From: Sinorhizobium kostiense
GTDB lineage: Bacteria > Pseudomonadota > Alphaproteobacteria > Rhizobiales > Rhizobiaceae
Assembly: GCF_017874595.1 (NCBI RefSeq)
Contig: NZ_JAGILA010000001.1
Location: forward strand, 1,178,001-1,242,000
DNA length: 64,000 bases
Direction: 5' to 3'
Shown here: in pieces, positions 1 to 8,830 of the stretch
Layout: every line of letters starts with the position of its first letter
Position numbering within the stretch: position 1 is the stretch's first letter
Notes under the pieces: generated by a model
Told to the model about the DNA's origin: nothing
What the model saw: only the letters and a program-made list of their open reading frames with translations
The model's database searches: none
Program-made: the position numbers and the translations under genes

Positions 1-1
1 C

Positions 2-583
2 GTGCTGCACCAACTCGGCAGCCACGGGCCCTCCTACTATCTGCGCTATCCGGAGGCCTTCCGCCGCTTCACGCCTGACTGCCGCTCGCCGGAACTGATG
101 CGCTGCACGACGGATGAAATCGTCAACGCCTATGACAACACCATCCTTTACACCGACCATATCCTGGCGAGCGTCGCACGGCTCGTCGAGAAGCATCAGG
201 ACCATGTTGCCGGGGCGATGATCTATATGTCGGACCACGGAGAATCTCTGGGCGAGAACGGCATCTATCTGCACGGCGCGCCCTATGGGATCGCCCCCAA
301 GGAGCAGACGCAGGTCCCCTTCGTCGCCTGGTTCTCCAAGTCCTACCAGGAGACGATGGGGGTCGATACCGCTTGTCTCGCCAGGGATGCCGATAAGCCG
401 AAGTCGCACGACAATCTCTTTCACACCGTGCTCGGCATGATGGACGTGCGAACGAGCGTCTATGACCGCTCCCTCGATGCCTTCGCCGCCTGTACGCGGC
501 CCGTGGCCAATGAGAGGAAGAACGGCATATCGGGATATCACGCGTCACACGGTGCCGCGGGGGCATCGGCGGGTTCCCTCTAA
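2..583 (+). CDS. eptA: Phosphoethanolamine transferase, C-terminal part (5' end outside window)
   Basis: This is the 3' end of a membrane-anchored alkaline-phosphatase-fold enzyme that transfers phosphoethanolamine to lipid A or another envelope glycan. The visible part carries the family motifs GSHGPSYYLRYP near its beginning, the metal-binding DHGESLGENG block and the HGAPYGIAPKEQTQVP block that follows it in EptA-type proteins. The N-terminal transmembrane segments and the catalytic threonine lie upstream of the window. The reading frame is open from the first bases, so the apparent start is an artefact of truncation. Substrate (lipid A or another acceptor) cannot be decided from this fragment; the family assignment is firm. 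Confidence 0.85.
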   Translation: MLHQLGSHGPSYYLRYPEAFRRFTPDCRSPELMRCTTDEIVNAYDNTILYTDHILASVARLVEKHQDHVAGAMIYMSDHGESLGENGIYLHGAPYGIAPKEQTQVPFVAWFSKSYQETMGVDTACLARDADKPKSHDNLFHTVLGMMDVRTSVYDRSLDAFAACTRPVANERKNGISGYHASHGAAGASAGSL

Positions 584-669
584 CCGAACGATAATCCAAG
601 GACCCGCCGCGATCCCGTCGAGCGCTGGAGCGCAAGCTGTCGGGAATCGGCCAAATCTGCTAGACTTGA

Positions 670-1119
<450 letters not shown>

Positions 1120-1388
1120 GCCGTTACAATTTCAGCGGGTCGGAGTTTCGCGGGGCCGGCCCCTGCCGAGGTGTGCCGGGTGCCGTGTCGGCCAGTTACC
1201 TGGCAAAATGTTGGGATTGCCGTAACCCTTTGAGTTTCTGTATTTTGTTCTGACATCGATTTCCGCGCGGCAACGATGCGGCGGAATTCCCTTTGAAGTA
1301 TTGACGCGCGATATTCGAGTGATGTCGGGCGGCGCCTCGTCAATTGCAGGTGGAGAATACCGTATTGAGCGGCCATAGGAGTAAAGTA

Positions 1389-2063
1389 ATGAATGGCCGG
1401 CATTTCACTTTCGCAGTCGGCGACATTCACGGCTGCCTGGAGCAGCTTGAGGCTCTCTTGGCGGCGATAGAGTCCGCAGCGCCCGGTGGAGGAAGGGTAG
1501 TCTTTCTCGGCGACCTCGTCGATCGCGGCCCCGACAGCCGGGGCGTCGTCGAAAGGATCATGGCTGGTCCGACCAAGCCGGGATGGGAATGGATCACGCT
1601 CAAGGGAAATCACGAGGCAATGCTCGTCGCCGCGCGCAAAGGCATCGCTGAAATGAGTTTGTGGCTGACGAACGGCGGTTACGAGACCCTGGAATCCTAT
1701 GGGGGAGCCATACCCTTGAGTCACCTGGTGTGGATGGCTGAGCGGCCATCGATCATCACGGAGAGCTATCGCATTTTCGCCCATGCGGGTGTCGACGAGA
1801 CGCTCCCTTTGGAGGAACAGGGGGACGAGATCCTGCTTTGGATGCGCACCGAGCCCAACTATTCCGGCTATTACTGGGGCAAGCATCTGTGCCACGGGCA
1901 CACGCCGAGCCGCTCCAACCCAAGGACCGTCGGCAACAGGACCAATGTCGACTCGGGCGCTGTCTTCGGCGGTGTTCTCTCCTGCGCCGTCTTCGACGAC
2001 AATGTGCCGGGCGGCCCGATCGAGTTTCTTGTCGCCGGCGAGCAAGATGCCTATTGGCCTTAG
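1389..2063 (+). CDS. Metallophosphoesterase, PPP-type serine/threonine phosphatase family
   Basis: A 224-residue cytoplasmic enzyme of the PrpA/PrpB or bis(5'-nucleosyl)-tetraphosphatase type. The dinuclear-metal motifs are complete: GDIHGCLEQ near the N-terminus, FLGDLVDRGPDSRGV about 30 residues later, LKGNHEAM, and the C-terminal histidines in HAGVDE and CHGHTPS. The ATG at 1389 is preferred over an in-frame ATG at 1344 because GGAGTAAAGTA stands directly upstream and the protein then starts at the usual distance from GDIHG. The next gene, a HAD phosphatase, follows after 47 bases. Whether it dephosphorylates proteins or dinucleotides cannot be told. Confidence 0.85.
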   Translation: MNGRHFTFAVGDIHGCLEQLEALLAAIESAAPGGGRVVFLGDLVDRGPDSRGVVERIMAGPTKPGWEWITLKGNHEAMLVAARKGIAEMSLWLTNGGYETLESYGGAIPLSHLVWMAERPSIITESYRIFAHAGVDETLPLEEQGDEILLWMRTEPNYSGYYWGKHLCHGHTPSRSNPRTVGNRTNVDSGAVFGGVLSCAVFDDNVPGGPIEFLVAGEQDAYWP

Positions 2064-2110
2064 ACCGTCAATTTTGCCGGCATTCCGACCGAAAGGAGCC
2101 CGGGCCTACT

Positions 2111-2779
2111 TTGTCGTCCTCAGCGATTTTCCCGAATGATTTCGCCGCGCTCCTGTTCGATATGGATGGCACCCTGCTGAACTCCATGGCAGTCGTCGAG
2201 CGGGTCTGGGGTGCCTGGGCCGTCCGCAACGGGATCGATCCGGTGTGGCTGCTGCAGTCGGTGCACGGCGTTCGTGCGGTCGATACGATTCGCAAGCTCG
2301 GTTTGCCCGTCGACGCCGAGCATGAAGCGCGCGCACTCGCGGCCGCGGAGGTCGCGGACGTGGAAGGAATCGTTGAAATTCCGGGTGCCAGCGTATTCCT
2401 GAGTTCACTGCCGCCGGAGCGCTGGACGATAGTCACCTCGGCGCCGCTCGAGCTGGCGGTGCGCCGCCTTGCGGCGGCCGGCATCCCGGTTCCGCGCCAC
2501 ATGGTGACCGGAGAGGACGTGTCGATCGGCAAGCCAGATCCCGAGGGCTATCGCCTGGCTGCGGAGAGGCTCGGCGTCCGGGCTGAGGATTGCCTCGTTT
2601 TCGAAGACGCTCCGGCGGGCATCCTCGCCGGCAGGTCCGCTGGCGCGGAGGTGGTCGTCATCACCGGAGCGCATAGAGCGGCGGGCGATACGACGCACGT
2701 CACGCTTCCGCATTACACCGAGGTGGAGGCCCGGCTCGGCGAGGACGGATGGGTGACTCTGCGTCGTCGGGGCCGCTGA
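2111..2779 (+). CDS. HAD-IA family sugar-phosphate phosphatase
   Basis: A 222-residue haloacid-dehalogenase-superfamily phosphatase. Motif I is FDMDGTLLNS (nucleophile and acid/base aspartates), motif II the T/S in IVTSAP, motif III the lysine of GKPDPEGY, and motif IV EDAPAGILAG. The helical cap follows motif I, as in subfamily IA enzymes such as GPP/DOG-type and YfbT-type sugar phosphatases. The start is taken as TTG at 2111, about 13 bases after AAGGAG; the open frame runs further upstream but there it overlaps the preceding gene. Likely co-transcribed with the phosphoesterase before it. The exact phosphorylated substrate is unknown. Confidence 0.8.
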   Translation: MSSSAIFPNDFAALLFDMDGTLLNSMAVVERVWGAWAVRNGIDPVWLLQSVHGVRAVDTIRKLGLPVDAEHEARALAAAEVADVEGIVEIPGASVFLSSLPPERWTIVTSAPLELAVRRLAAAGIPVPRHMVTGEDVSIGKPDPEGYRLAAERLGVRAEDCLVFEDAPAGILAGRSAGAEVVVITGAHRAAGDTTHVTLPHYTEVEARLGEDGWVTLRRRGR

Positions 2780-2989
2780 CCGCTACTGCATGGCTTCCTC
2801 ACCTCGATTTCAGCATTTCGAGCTGCCACAGCAATCCTTGTGCGTCTGACTCGCGCGGCGCTATCGGAGCCAAGTCCAAGCACCGGAACCTCGGTACGGG
2901 TATAACGTTTGGAGTTACATGTCCCCGAAAGGCCCTGCACACGGAGGCGCCGAGCTGGGCAATCCGGGATTAAGACCTGGAGGACGGCC

Positions 2990-3202
2990 ATGGAACCGAC
3001 ACACGCGCGTAGGCTGGCGGATGAATATCTGCGTCTCGGCGGGCACCGCCGAGTGGTGATCGACGATAACCAGACATCGATTCGCAACTGGGAGCCGGAG
3101 CCGGTCGAGGCCGAAGCGTTCTGGAGGCGCTATGTCGAGACGCTGAGCCCCGAGATGCAGAGGGAAGTGCAGCTCTACCTGCCCACGATCAATCGCGCGT
3201 AG
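2990..3202 (+). CDS. Small hypothetical protein, 70 residues
   Basis: A short ORF with a good ribosome site (CTGGAGGA, 5 bases before the ATG) starting MEPTHARRLADEYLRLGG. It is rich in charged and aromatic residues, with two predicted helices and no membrane segment. Other in-frame starts upstream lack a ribosome site, so the 70-residue form is preferred. I do not recognise the family. It stands alone between the HAD phosphatase and the sugar ABC operon. Confidence 0.55.
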   Translation: MEPTHARRLADEYLRLGGHRRVVIDDNQTSIRNWEPEPVEAEAFWRRYVETLSPEMQREVQLYLPTINRA

Positions 3203-3437
3203 GCGCGGATCGCATGTGGTTTGCGTCACTTCCGTGCGAACGGCGCGGCCGGGCGGGTGGTGGCGCATCTGCCCGTACCGCTTTCGCCTTCCCGCGGCGG
3301 AAGGGCCGGCGGCGGGTGTTCCCCCAATTATCTTGGCAGAAGCAAGGGTGCGAATACGAATCTGAGTTTACAAAAGTAATATTATATGATTTTTTCCTAA
3401 CGGGCTGCTGGAGAGCAGCTTTCTTTGGGAGGAAATC

Positions 3438-4400
3438 ATGAAATTTCGCAAAGCACTCGCGAGTGCCACGATCCTTGCTGCCTGCATGTTCGGAAGCGCC
3501 TCGGCCGCCGATCTCGTCGTCGGCTTTTCCCAGATCGGTTCGGAATCCGGCTGGCGTGCCGCCGAGACGACGCTGACGAAGCAGCAGGCGGAGCAGCGCG
3601 GCATCGATCTCAAGTTCGCCGACGCACAGCAGAAGCAGGAAAACCAGATCAAGGCGATCCGCTCCTTCATCGCGCAGGGCGTCAACGCCATTCTTCTCGC
3701 GCCGGTCGTCGCCACCGGCTGGGACGAAGTGCTGCAGGAGGCAAAGGACGCGGAAATCCCGGTCATCCTGCTCGACCGCACCGTCGATGCGTCCAAAGAT
3801 CTCTACCTGACCGCCGTCACGTCCGACCTCGTGCATGAAGGCAGCGTCGCCGGCAAGTGGCTCGTGGATACGGTGGCGGGCAAGCCCTGCAACGTTGTCG
3901 AGCTACAGGGTACGACCGGCTCTTCCCCCGCGATCGACCGCAAGAAAGGTTTCGAACAGGCTCTCGCCGGTAATGACAACCTGAAGATCGTTCGCAGCCA
4001 GACTGGCGACTTCACCCGCACCAAGGGCAAGGAAGTCATGGAAAGCTTCCTGAAGGCGGAAGACGGCGGCAAGAACATCTGCGCACTTTATGCCCATAAC
4101 GACGACATGGCCGTCGGTGCGATCCAGGCGATCAAGGAGGCCGGCCTGAAGCCAGGCAAAGATATCCTCGTCGTCTCGATCGACGCCGTTCCGGACATCT
4201 TCCAGGCTATGGCTGCGGGTGAGGCCAATGCGACGGTGGAGCTGACGCCGAACATGGCAGGTCCCGCCTTCGATGCTCTCGACGCCTACCTCAAGGACGG
4301 CAAGGAGCCGCCGAAGTGGATCCAGACGGAATCGAAGCTGTACACCCAGGCCGACGACCCGATGAAGGTCTATGAGGAAAAGAAAGGCCTCGGCTACTGA
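3438..4400 (+). CDS. ytfQ: Galactofuranose-type sugar ABC transporter, periplasmic binding protein
   Basis: A 320-residue periplasmic binding protein of the ribose/galactose class (Peripla_BP_4), close in length to E. coli YtfQ. A Sec signal peptide ends at SASAAD (about residue 24). The mature start LVVGFSQIGSESGWRAA, and the later DAQQKQENQIKAIRSFIAQG and ALYAHNDDMAVGAIQAIKE blocks, are typical of YtfQ proteins. The ribosome site TGGGAGGAAATC is strong. It is the first gene of a complete ytfQ-ytfR-ytfT-yjfF set followed by a GntR regulator. A hairpin follows immediately after the stop. Galactofuranose is the substrate known for the E. coli system; a related furanose or a pentose here is possible. 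Confidence 0.9.
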   Translation: MKFRKALASATILAACMFGSASAADLVVGFSQIGSESGWRAAETTLTKQQAEQRGIDLKFADAQQKQENQIKAIRSFIAQGVNAILLAPVVATGWDEVLQEAKDAEIPVILLDRTVDASKDLYLTAVTSDLVHEGSVAGKWLVDTVAGKPCNVVELQGTTGSSPAIDRKKGFEQALAGNDNLKIVRSQTGDFTRTKGKEVMESFLKAEDGGKNICALYAHNDDMAVGAIQAIKEAGLKPGKDILVVSIDAVPDIFQAMAAGEANATVELTPNMAGPAFDALDAYLKDGKEPPKWIQTESKLYTQADDPMKVYEEKKGLGY

Positions 4401-4411
4401 TCTCGACAAAC

Positions 4412-4437
4412 GGCCCGCGCTCGTTTCGGCGCGGGCC
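4412..4437 (+). terminator. Hairpin after ytfQ (attenuator/partial terminator)
   Basis: Perfect 9-bp GC stem (4412-4420 with 4429-4437) and an 8-base loop, followed by TTCCTTATT. It lies in the 86-base gap between the binding-protein gene and the ATPase gene, so it may stop part of the transcripts or protect the ytfQ message. Confidence 0.7.
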
Positions 4438-4486
4438 TTCCTTATTCCGTCCGTCGCCAGGCGGTCGGTGCGAAGAGACGGTATCC

Positions 4487-6004
4487 ATGCACGGCAATAG
4501 CGACAATATTCTCTCGGCGATCCGCGTCGAGAAGGGCTTTCCCGGCACGAAGGCCTTGGACAAGGTAGATTTTCACTTGCGTCGCGGCGAGGTTCACGCG
4601 CTGCTCGGCGAAAATGGCGCAGGCAAGTCGACGCTGATCAAGTGCCTGACCGGGGCCTATCGGCGCGACGGCGGCAGCATCCTGCTCGATGGCGCCGAGG
4701 TCGATCCGCGCGACACTTTCGATGCCCAGAGGCTCGGCATCGGGACCGTATACCAGGAGGTGAACCTGCTGCCGAACCTGACGGTCGCCGAAAACCTCTT
4801 TCTCGGCCGGCAACCATGCCGCTTCGGCATGACTGATACACGCACGATGAATCGCAAGGCGCGCGAGCTGCTTGCGGAATACGAGCTCGATCTCGACGTC
4901 ACTCGCGACCTTGCCAGCTACTCGGTGGCGATCCAGCAGGTCGTGGCGATCGCTCGAGCCGTCGACCTTTCCGGCAAGGTCCTGATCCTCGACGAGCCGA
5001 CGGCGAGTCTCGACGCCCACGAGGTGGCGATGCTCTTCCGCATCGTCCGGCGGCTGAAGGCTCGCGGGCTCGGCATCATCTTCATCACCCATTTCCTCGA
5101 ACAGGTCTACGAGATCTCCGACCGCATAACCGTGCTGCGCAACGGCCAACTCGTCGGCACGCGCGAGACCGCGGAGCTCGACCGGCGCGAACTGATCGCG
5201 ATGATGATCGGTCGCGAACTAGCGGCTGAAATCCAGTCGCGTCATACCCCCGCGGACGAGGGCAGGCTTCGTTACCGCTTCCGCAACTACGGCCGTCGCG
5301 GCCGGATCGACCCTTTCGATCTGGATGTCAGGGCTGGTGAGGTGGTCGGGATTGCTGGCCTGCTCGGCTCCGGACGAACGGAAACGGCCGAGGTGCTCTT
5401 CGGCGCCTATCGCGCTGACAGCGGCACGGCGGAAATCGACGGCCGCGCCGTGGAACTGTCGTCGCCGCGCGCCGCCATACGCCAGAAATTCGGCTTCTGT
5501 CCCGAGGACCGCAAGACGGCCGGGATCGTCGGTGACCTCTCGGTACGGGAAAACATTGTCCTGGCTTTGCAGGCGCGGCGTGGCTGGACGCGGCCGATCT
5601 CGCGGGCGGAGCAGAACCGGCTGGCCGACCACTATATCCGGGCGCTCGACATCCGCACCGCCGACCGGGAAAAGCCCATCAAGCTGCTTTCGGGCGGCAA
5701 CCAGCAGAAGGCGATTCTCGCCCGCTGGCTTGCGACGGAACCCGAATTCCTGATCTTGGACGAACCGACGCGCGGCATCGATGTCGGCGCCCATGCCGAG
5801 ATCGTCAGGCTTATCGAGAGCTTACGCGAGAAGGGCATGTCGCTGATCGTCATCTCGTCCGAAATCGAGGAATTGGTCGCCTACAGCACGCGCGTGGTCG
5901 TGCTGCGCGATCGCGCCCATGTCGCGGAACTTAGCGGCGACCGGATTACAGCACATGAGATCGTTGAAGCGATCGCTGCAGCCACTCAGGGGAGGGCATC
6001 GTGA
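4487..6004 (+). CDS. ytfR: Sugar ABC transporter ATP-binding protein (double-domain, RbsA/YtfR type)
   Basis: A 505-residue protein with two ABC modules that energises the transporter. The first module has Walker A GENGAGKST (about residues 44-52) and Walker B LILDEPTASLD. Its signature region ASYSVAIQQVVAIARAV is degenerate, as usual in this class. The second module has the degenerate P-loop GLLGSGRTE, the canonical signature LLSGGNQQKAILARWL and LILDEPTRGIDVG. This asymmetry is normal for RbsA-family ATPases. Its stop overlaps the GTG start of the first permease by four bases (GTGA), which indicates translational coupling. Confidence 0.9.
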   Translation: MHGNSDNILSAIRVEKGFPGTKALDKVDFHLRRGEVHALLGENGAGKSTLIKCLTGAYRRDGGSILLDGAEVDPRDTFDAQRLGIGTVYQEVNLLPNLTVAENLFLGRQPCRFGMTDTRTMNRKARELLAEYELDLDVTRDLASYSVAIQQVVAIARAVDLSGKVLILDEPTASLDAHEVAMLFRIVRRLKARGLGIIFITHFLEQVYEISDRITVLRNGQLVGTRETAELDRRELIAMMIGRELAAEIQSRHTPADEGRLRYRFRNYGRRGRIDPFDLDVRAGEVVGIAGLLGSGRTETAEVLFGAYRADSGTAEIDGRAVELSSPRAAIRQKFGFCPEDRKTAGIVGDLSVRENIVLALQARRGWTRPISRAEQNRLADHYIRALDIRTADREKPIKLLSGGNQQKAILARWLATEPEFLILDEPTRGIDVGAHAEIVRLIESLREKGMSLIVISSEIEELVAYSTRVVVLRDRAHVAELSGDRITAHEIVEAIAAATQGRAS

Positions 6005-7026
6005 CCGCGACCGTGAAAACCTATCTCGGCCGGCTGCTGCCGCAGTTGATCGTACTTGCGGCAATTGTCTTCGCGATTTCAATGGTGTTCCCCGGGTTCC
6101 TCAACCTGCAGATCCAGAACGGTCGCCTCTATGGCAGCCTGATCGACATCTTGAACCGCGGTGCCCCCGTCGTGCTGCTGGCGATCGGAATGACCGTCGT
6201 CATCGCCACCAAGGGCATCGATCTCTCCGTCGGCGCCGTCATGGCAATATGCGGCGCCGTTGCCGCATCGCTGATCACCTCGGGGCATTCGCTGCTCGAG
6301 ACGCTGTTTGCCACACTTGCCGTCGGCATTCTTTGCGGCATCTGGAACGGCTTCCTTGTTGCGGTTCTCGACATCCAGCCGATCATCGCAACGCTCGTGC
6401 TGATGGTCGCGGGCCGCGGCATTGCGCAGCTCATCACGGAAGGCGCAATCCTCACCTTCAATGATGCCGGCCTGATCTTTGTCGGCAGCGGCTCCTTTGG
6501 CTGGCTGCCGATGCCGGTGGTCATCTGGCTCGTCTTCGGGGTGCTTGTCGCGCTGCTCGTTCGTCAGACGGCGCTTGGAATGCTGATCGAGGCGATCGGC
6601 GTCAACCGCCAGGCGAGCACGCTTTCCGGCGTGTTGACTCCAGTGCTCCTTGTCGCTGCCTATGTGCTTTCCGGGCTCTGCGCGGCGATTGCCGGCATCA
6701 TCGCCGCTGCCGACATCAAGGGAGCGGATGCCAATAATGCCGGGCTCTGGCTCGAGCTCGACGCCATCCTGGCAGTCGTCGTCGGCGGCACCTCGCTTCT
6801 CGGCGGACGCTTCAGCATTGCCGCGTCGGTGCTCGGGGCGATCATTATTCAGGCGATCAATACGGGCATCCTCTTGTCCGGCTTCCCCCCGGAATTCAAC
6901 CTGATCATCAAGGCGGCCATCATCGTGTTCATCCTGGTGCTGCAGTCGCCGCGCTTCCGCAGCGCCTTCACATTCCTTCAAATCCCGCGCGCAGCCGGAA
7001 AACCGACCGAGCGAGAAGCGAAATGA
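6001..7026 (+). CDS. ytfT: Sugar ABC transporter permease
   Basis: A 341-residue inner-membrane permease of the BPD_transp_2 family, with eight to ten hydrophobic segments. The loop GMTVVIATKGIDLSVGAVMAI is the family signature near residue 65, and AVVVGGTSLLGGRFS follows in the C-terminal half. Translation starts at GTG 6001, overlapping the ytfR stop. A four-base ATGA overlap with the next permease shows that the two membrane subunits are made together and probably form a heterodimer. Confidence 0.9.
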   Translation: MTATVKTYLGRLLPQLIVLAAIVFAISMVFPGFLNLQIQNGRLYGSLIDILNRGAPVVLLAIGMTVVIATKGIDLSVGAVMAICGAVAASLITSGHSLLETLFATLAVGILCGIWNGFLVAVLDIQPIIATLVLMVAGRGIAQLITEGAILTFNDAGLIFVGSGSFGWLPMPVVIWLVFGVLVALLVRQTALGMLIEAIGVNRQASTLSGVLTPVLLVAAYVLSGLCAAIAGIIAAADIKGADANNAGLWLELDAILAVVVGGTSLLGGRFSIAASVLGAIIIQAINTGILLSGFPPEFNLIIKAAIIVFILVLQSPRFRSAFTFLQIPRAAGKPTEREAK

Positions 7027-7991
7027 AGCAAAAATATCTTCCGCTTACGGCCACCATCCTGATTTTCGTTCTGAGCTACGCGCTCTGCGTCGGGCAATAC
7101 CCGAACATGCTGTCGACGCGGGTGATCGGCAACCTGCTGACCGACAACGCTTTCCTCGGCATCGCCGCAGTCGGGATGACCTTCGTCATCCTTTCCGGCG
7201 GCATCGACCTGTCGGTCGGCGCGGTGATCGCCTTCGCCGGTGTTTTCCTGGCAGTGGTGCTCGAGCAGGGCGGCGTGCACCCGCTCGTCGCCTTCGCAAT
7301 GGTCCTCGCCATCACCACGGCGTTCGGGGCGTTGATGGGGGCGATCATCCATTATCTGGAAATGCCGGCCTTCATCGTCACGCTGGCCGGCATGTTCCTC
7401 GCCCGCGGCATGGCCTTCGTGCTTTCGATCGATTCCATCCCGATCAAGCATCCTTTCTATGCGACACTGAAGGGGCTCTACTACAAGCTGCCCGGCGGCG
7501 GGCGCATCACCCTGATCGGCGGCGTGATGCTGCTTGTTTTCGCCTTCGGCATCCTGGTTGCGCATCGCACCCGTTTCGGCACGAATGTCTACGCGCTCGG
7601 CGGGGGTACCGCGACGGCGAAACTCATGGGGGTGCCGGTCGCGAGCACGACCGTCGGGATCTACGCGCTTTCGGGACTGCTCGCGGGCCTCGCCGGCATC
7701 GTGTTCTCGCTCTATACCTCGGCCGGCTATTCGCTTGCCGCCGTCGGCGTCGAACTCGATGCGATCACCGCCGTCGTGATCGGCGGGACGCTGCTGACTG
7801 GCGGATCCGGATTTGTTGCGGGAACGCTGGTCGGCATCCTCATCCAAGGGCTGATCCAGACTTACATCACTTTTGACGGAACCCTATCGAGCTGGTGGAC
7901 GAAGATCCTGATCGGTCTGCTGCTCTTCGCCTTCATCCTCCTTCAGAAGGGCATCATCAGGATATCGCGCGGCGACAGGCAACACGTATGA
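7023..7991 (+). CDS. yjfF: Sugar ABC transporter permease, second subunit
   Basis: A 322-residue permease homologous to the preceding gene product. It has the GMTFVILSGGIDLSVGAVIA signature and the VVIGGTLLTGGSGFVAG block. The start overlaps the ytfT stop by four bases. The order ytfQ-R-T-yjfF equals that of the E. coli galactofuranose importer. A regulator gene begins 20 bases after the stop. Confidence 0.9.
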   Translation: MKQKYLPLTATILIFVLSYALCVGQYPNMLSTRVIGNLLTDNAFLGIAAVGMTFVILSGGIDLSVGAVIAFAGVFLAVVLEQGGVHPLVAFAMVLAITTAFGALMGAIIHYLEMPAFIVTLAGMFLARGMAFVLSIDSIPIKHPFYATLKGLYYKLPGGGRITLIGGVMLLVFAFGILVAHRTRFGTNVYALGGGTATAKLMGVPVASTTVGIYALSGLLAGLAGIVFSLYTSAGYSLAAVGVELDAITAVVIGGTLLTGGSGFVAGTLVGILIQGLIQTYITFDGTLSSWWTKILIGLLLFAFILLQKGIIRISRGDRQHV

Positions 7992-8011
7992 CCAGGCGGA
8001 GGACCGCGTGA

Positions 8012-8752
8012 ATGCCGGCGTCACGTTTTGGCAGGCAGACGGGTAAGAGAACAAGCCACCGGCTCGTTGTTGACGAGCTGGGGCAGGCGGTCGTCAGCGG
8101 CGAATTCGCCGTCGGCGACATATTGCCAGGCGACCTGGAGCTTGCGGCCCGTTTCAGTGTCTCCCGCACCGTGCTGCGCGAAGCAATGAAGACGCTTGCT
8201 GCCAAGGGCCTTGTTCTCGCCCGAGCTCGCATCGGCACGCGCGTCCTTCCGCGGCCAAAATGGAACTTGTTCGATAGCGACGTCTTGACCTGGCACTTCA
8301 ATGCGGGGGTAGACGAGGGTTTCCTGCGTCATGTCTGCGAAGTGCGCCTGGCGCTCGAACCCTATGCAGCCGGTCTTGCGGCGCGGCGCGCCACGGATGC
8401 GGACATCGCGCGAATGATGCGGCTTGCCGTTGCCATGGGCGATGCGGAACACAGCGCTCAGACGCTCGCCCAGGCCGACCTCGAATTTCACCTGAGCCTG
8501 CTCGAGGCTTCGCTCAACCCCTTCATGCATACGGTGGGGAGCCTCATAGAGGCCGCATTGGTGGGCGTCTTCAGGCGGACCAGCCCCTCGGATGACGGGA
8601 GTGAGATCGACCGCGTCGCCATGGCCCACATCCGCATCGTCGAGGAAATCGGGCGCCGAAACGAGGAGGGCGCGCGCCATGCGATGGAGCACGTGATCCG
8701 CGTCGGACAGGAACGGCTGCTTCTCAACCTCAAGGCTCAGGCAGCGTCCTGA
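8012..8752 (+). CDS. GntR/FadR-family (FCD) transcriptional regulator, DgoR-like
   Basis: A 246-residue regulator: an N-terminal winged helix (residues about 15-80, with LELAARFSVSRTVLREAMKT as helix-turn-helix) and a C-terminal all-helical FCD domain that binds small carboxylates or sugars. The linker segment WNLFDSDVLTWH is typical of regulators of the DgoR (galactonate) group. A GGAGG ribosome site lies about 9 bases upstream. It is the last gene of the ytf operon, which suggests that it controls this transporter in response to the imported sugar or an acid derived from it. No operator could be assigned with confidence. Confidence 0.85.
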   Translation: MPASRFGRQTGKRTSHRLVVDELGQAVVSGEFAVGDILPGDLELAARFSVSRTVLREAMKTLAAKGLVLARARIGTRVLPRPKWNLFDSDVLTWHFNAGVDEGFLRHVCEVRLALEPYAAGLAARRATDADIARMMRLAVAMGDAEHSAQTLAQADLEFHLSLLEASLNPFMHTVGSLIEAALVGVFRRTSPSDDGSEIDRVAMAHIRIVEEIGRRNEEGARHAMEHVIRVGQERLLLNLKAQAAS

Positions 8753-8830
8753 TTAGCGCGCGATCCGGTTGATCCCGACGGGGTTTGCGCCGAGAATGAA
8801 CCCCCCGAAGTTCGCGACCGGGAGGGGATT

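Noticed and set aside
3377-3384. AT-rich dyad TAATATTA upstream of ytfQ as an operator for the GntR regulator
   Set aside because: Too short and in an AT-rich promoter region where such dyads arise by chance.
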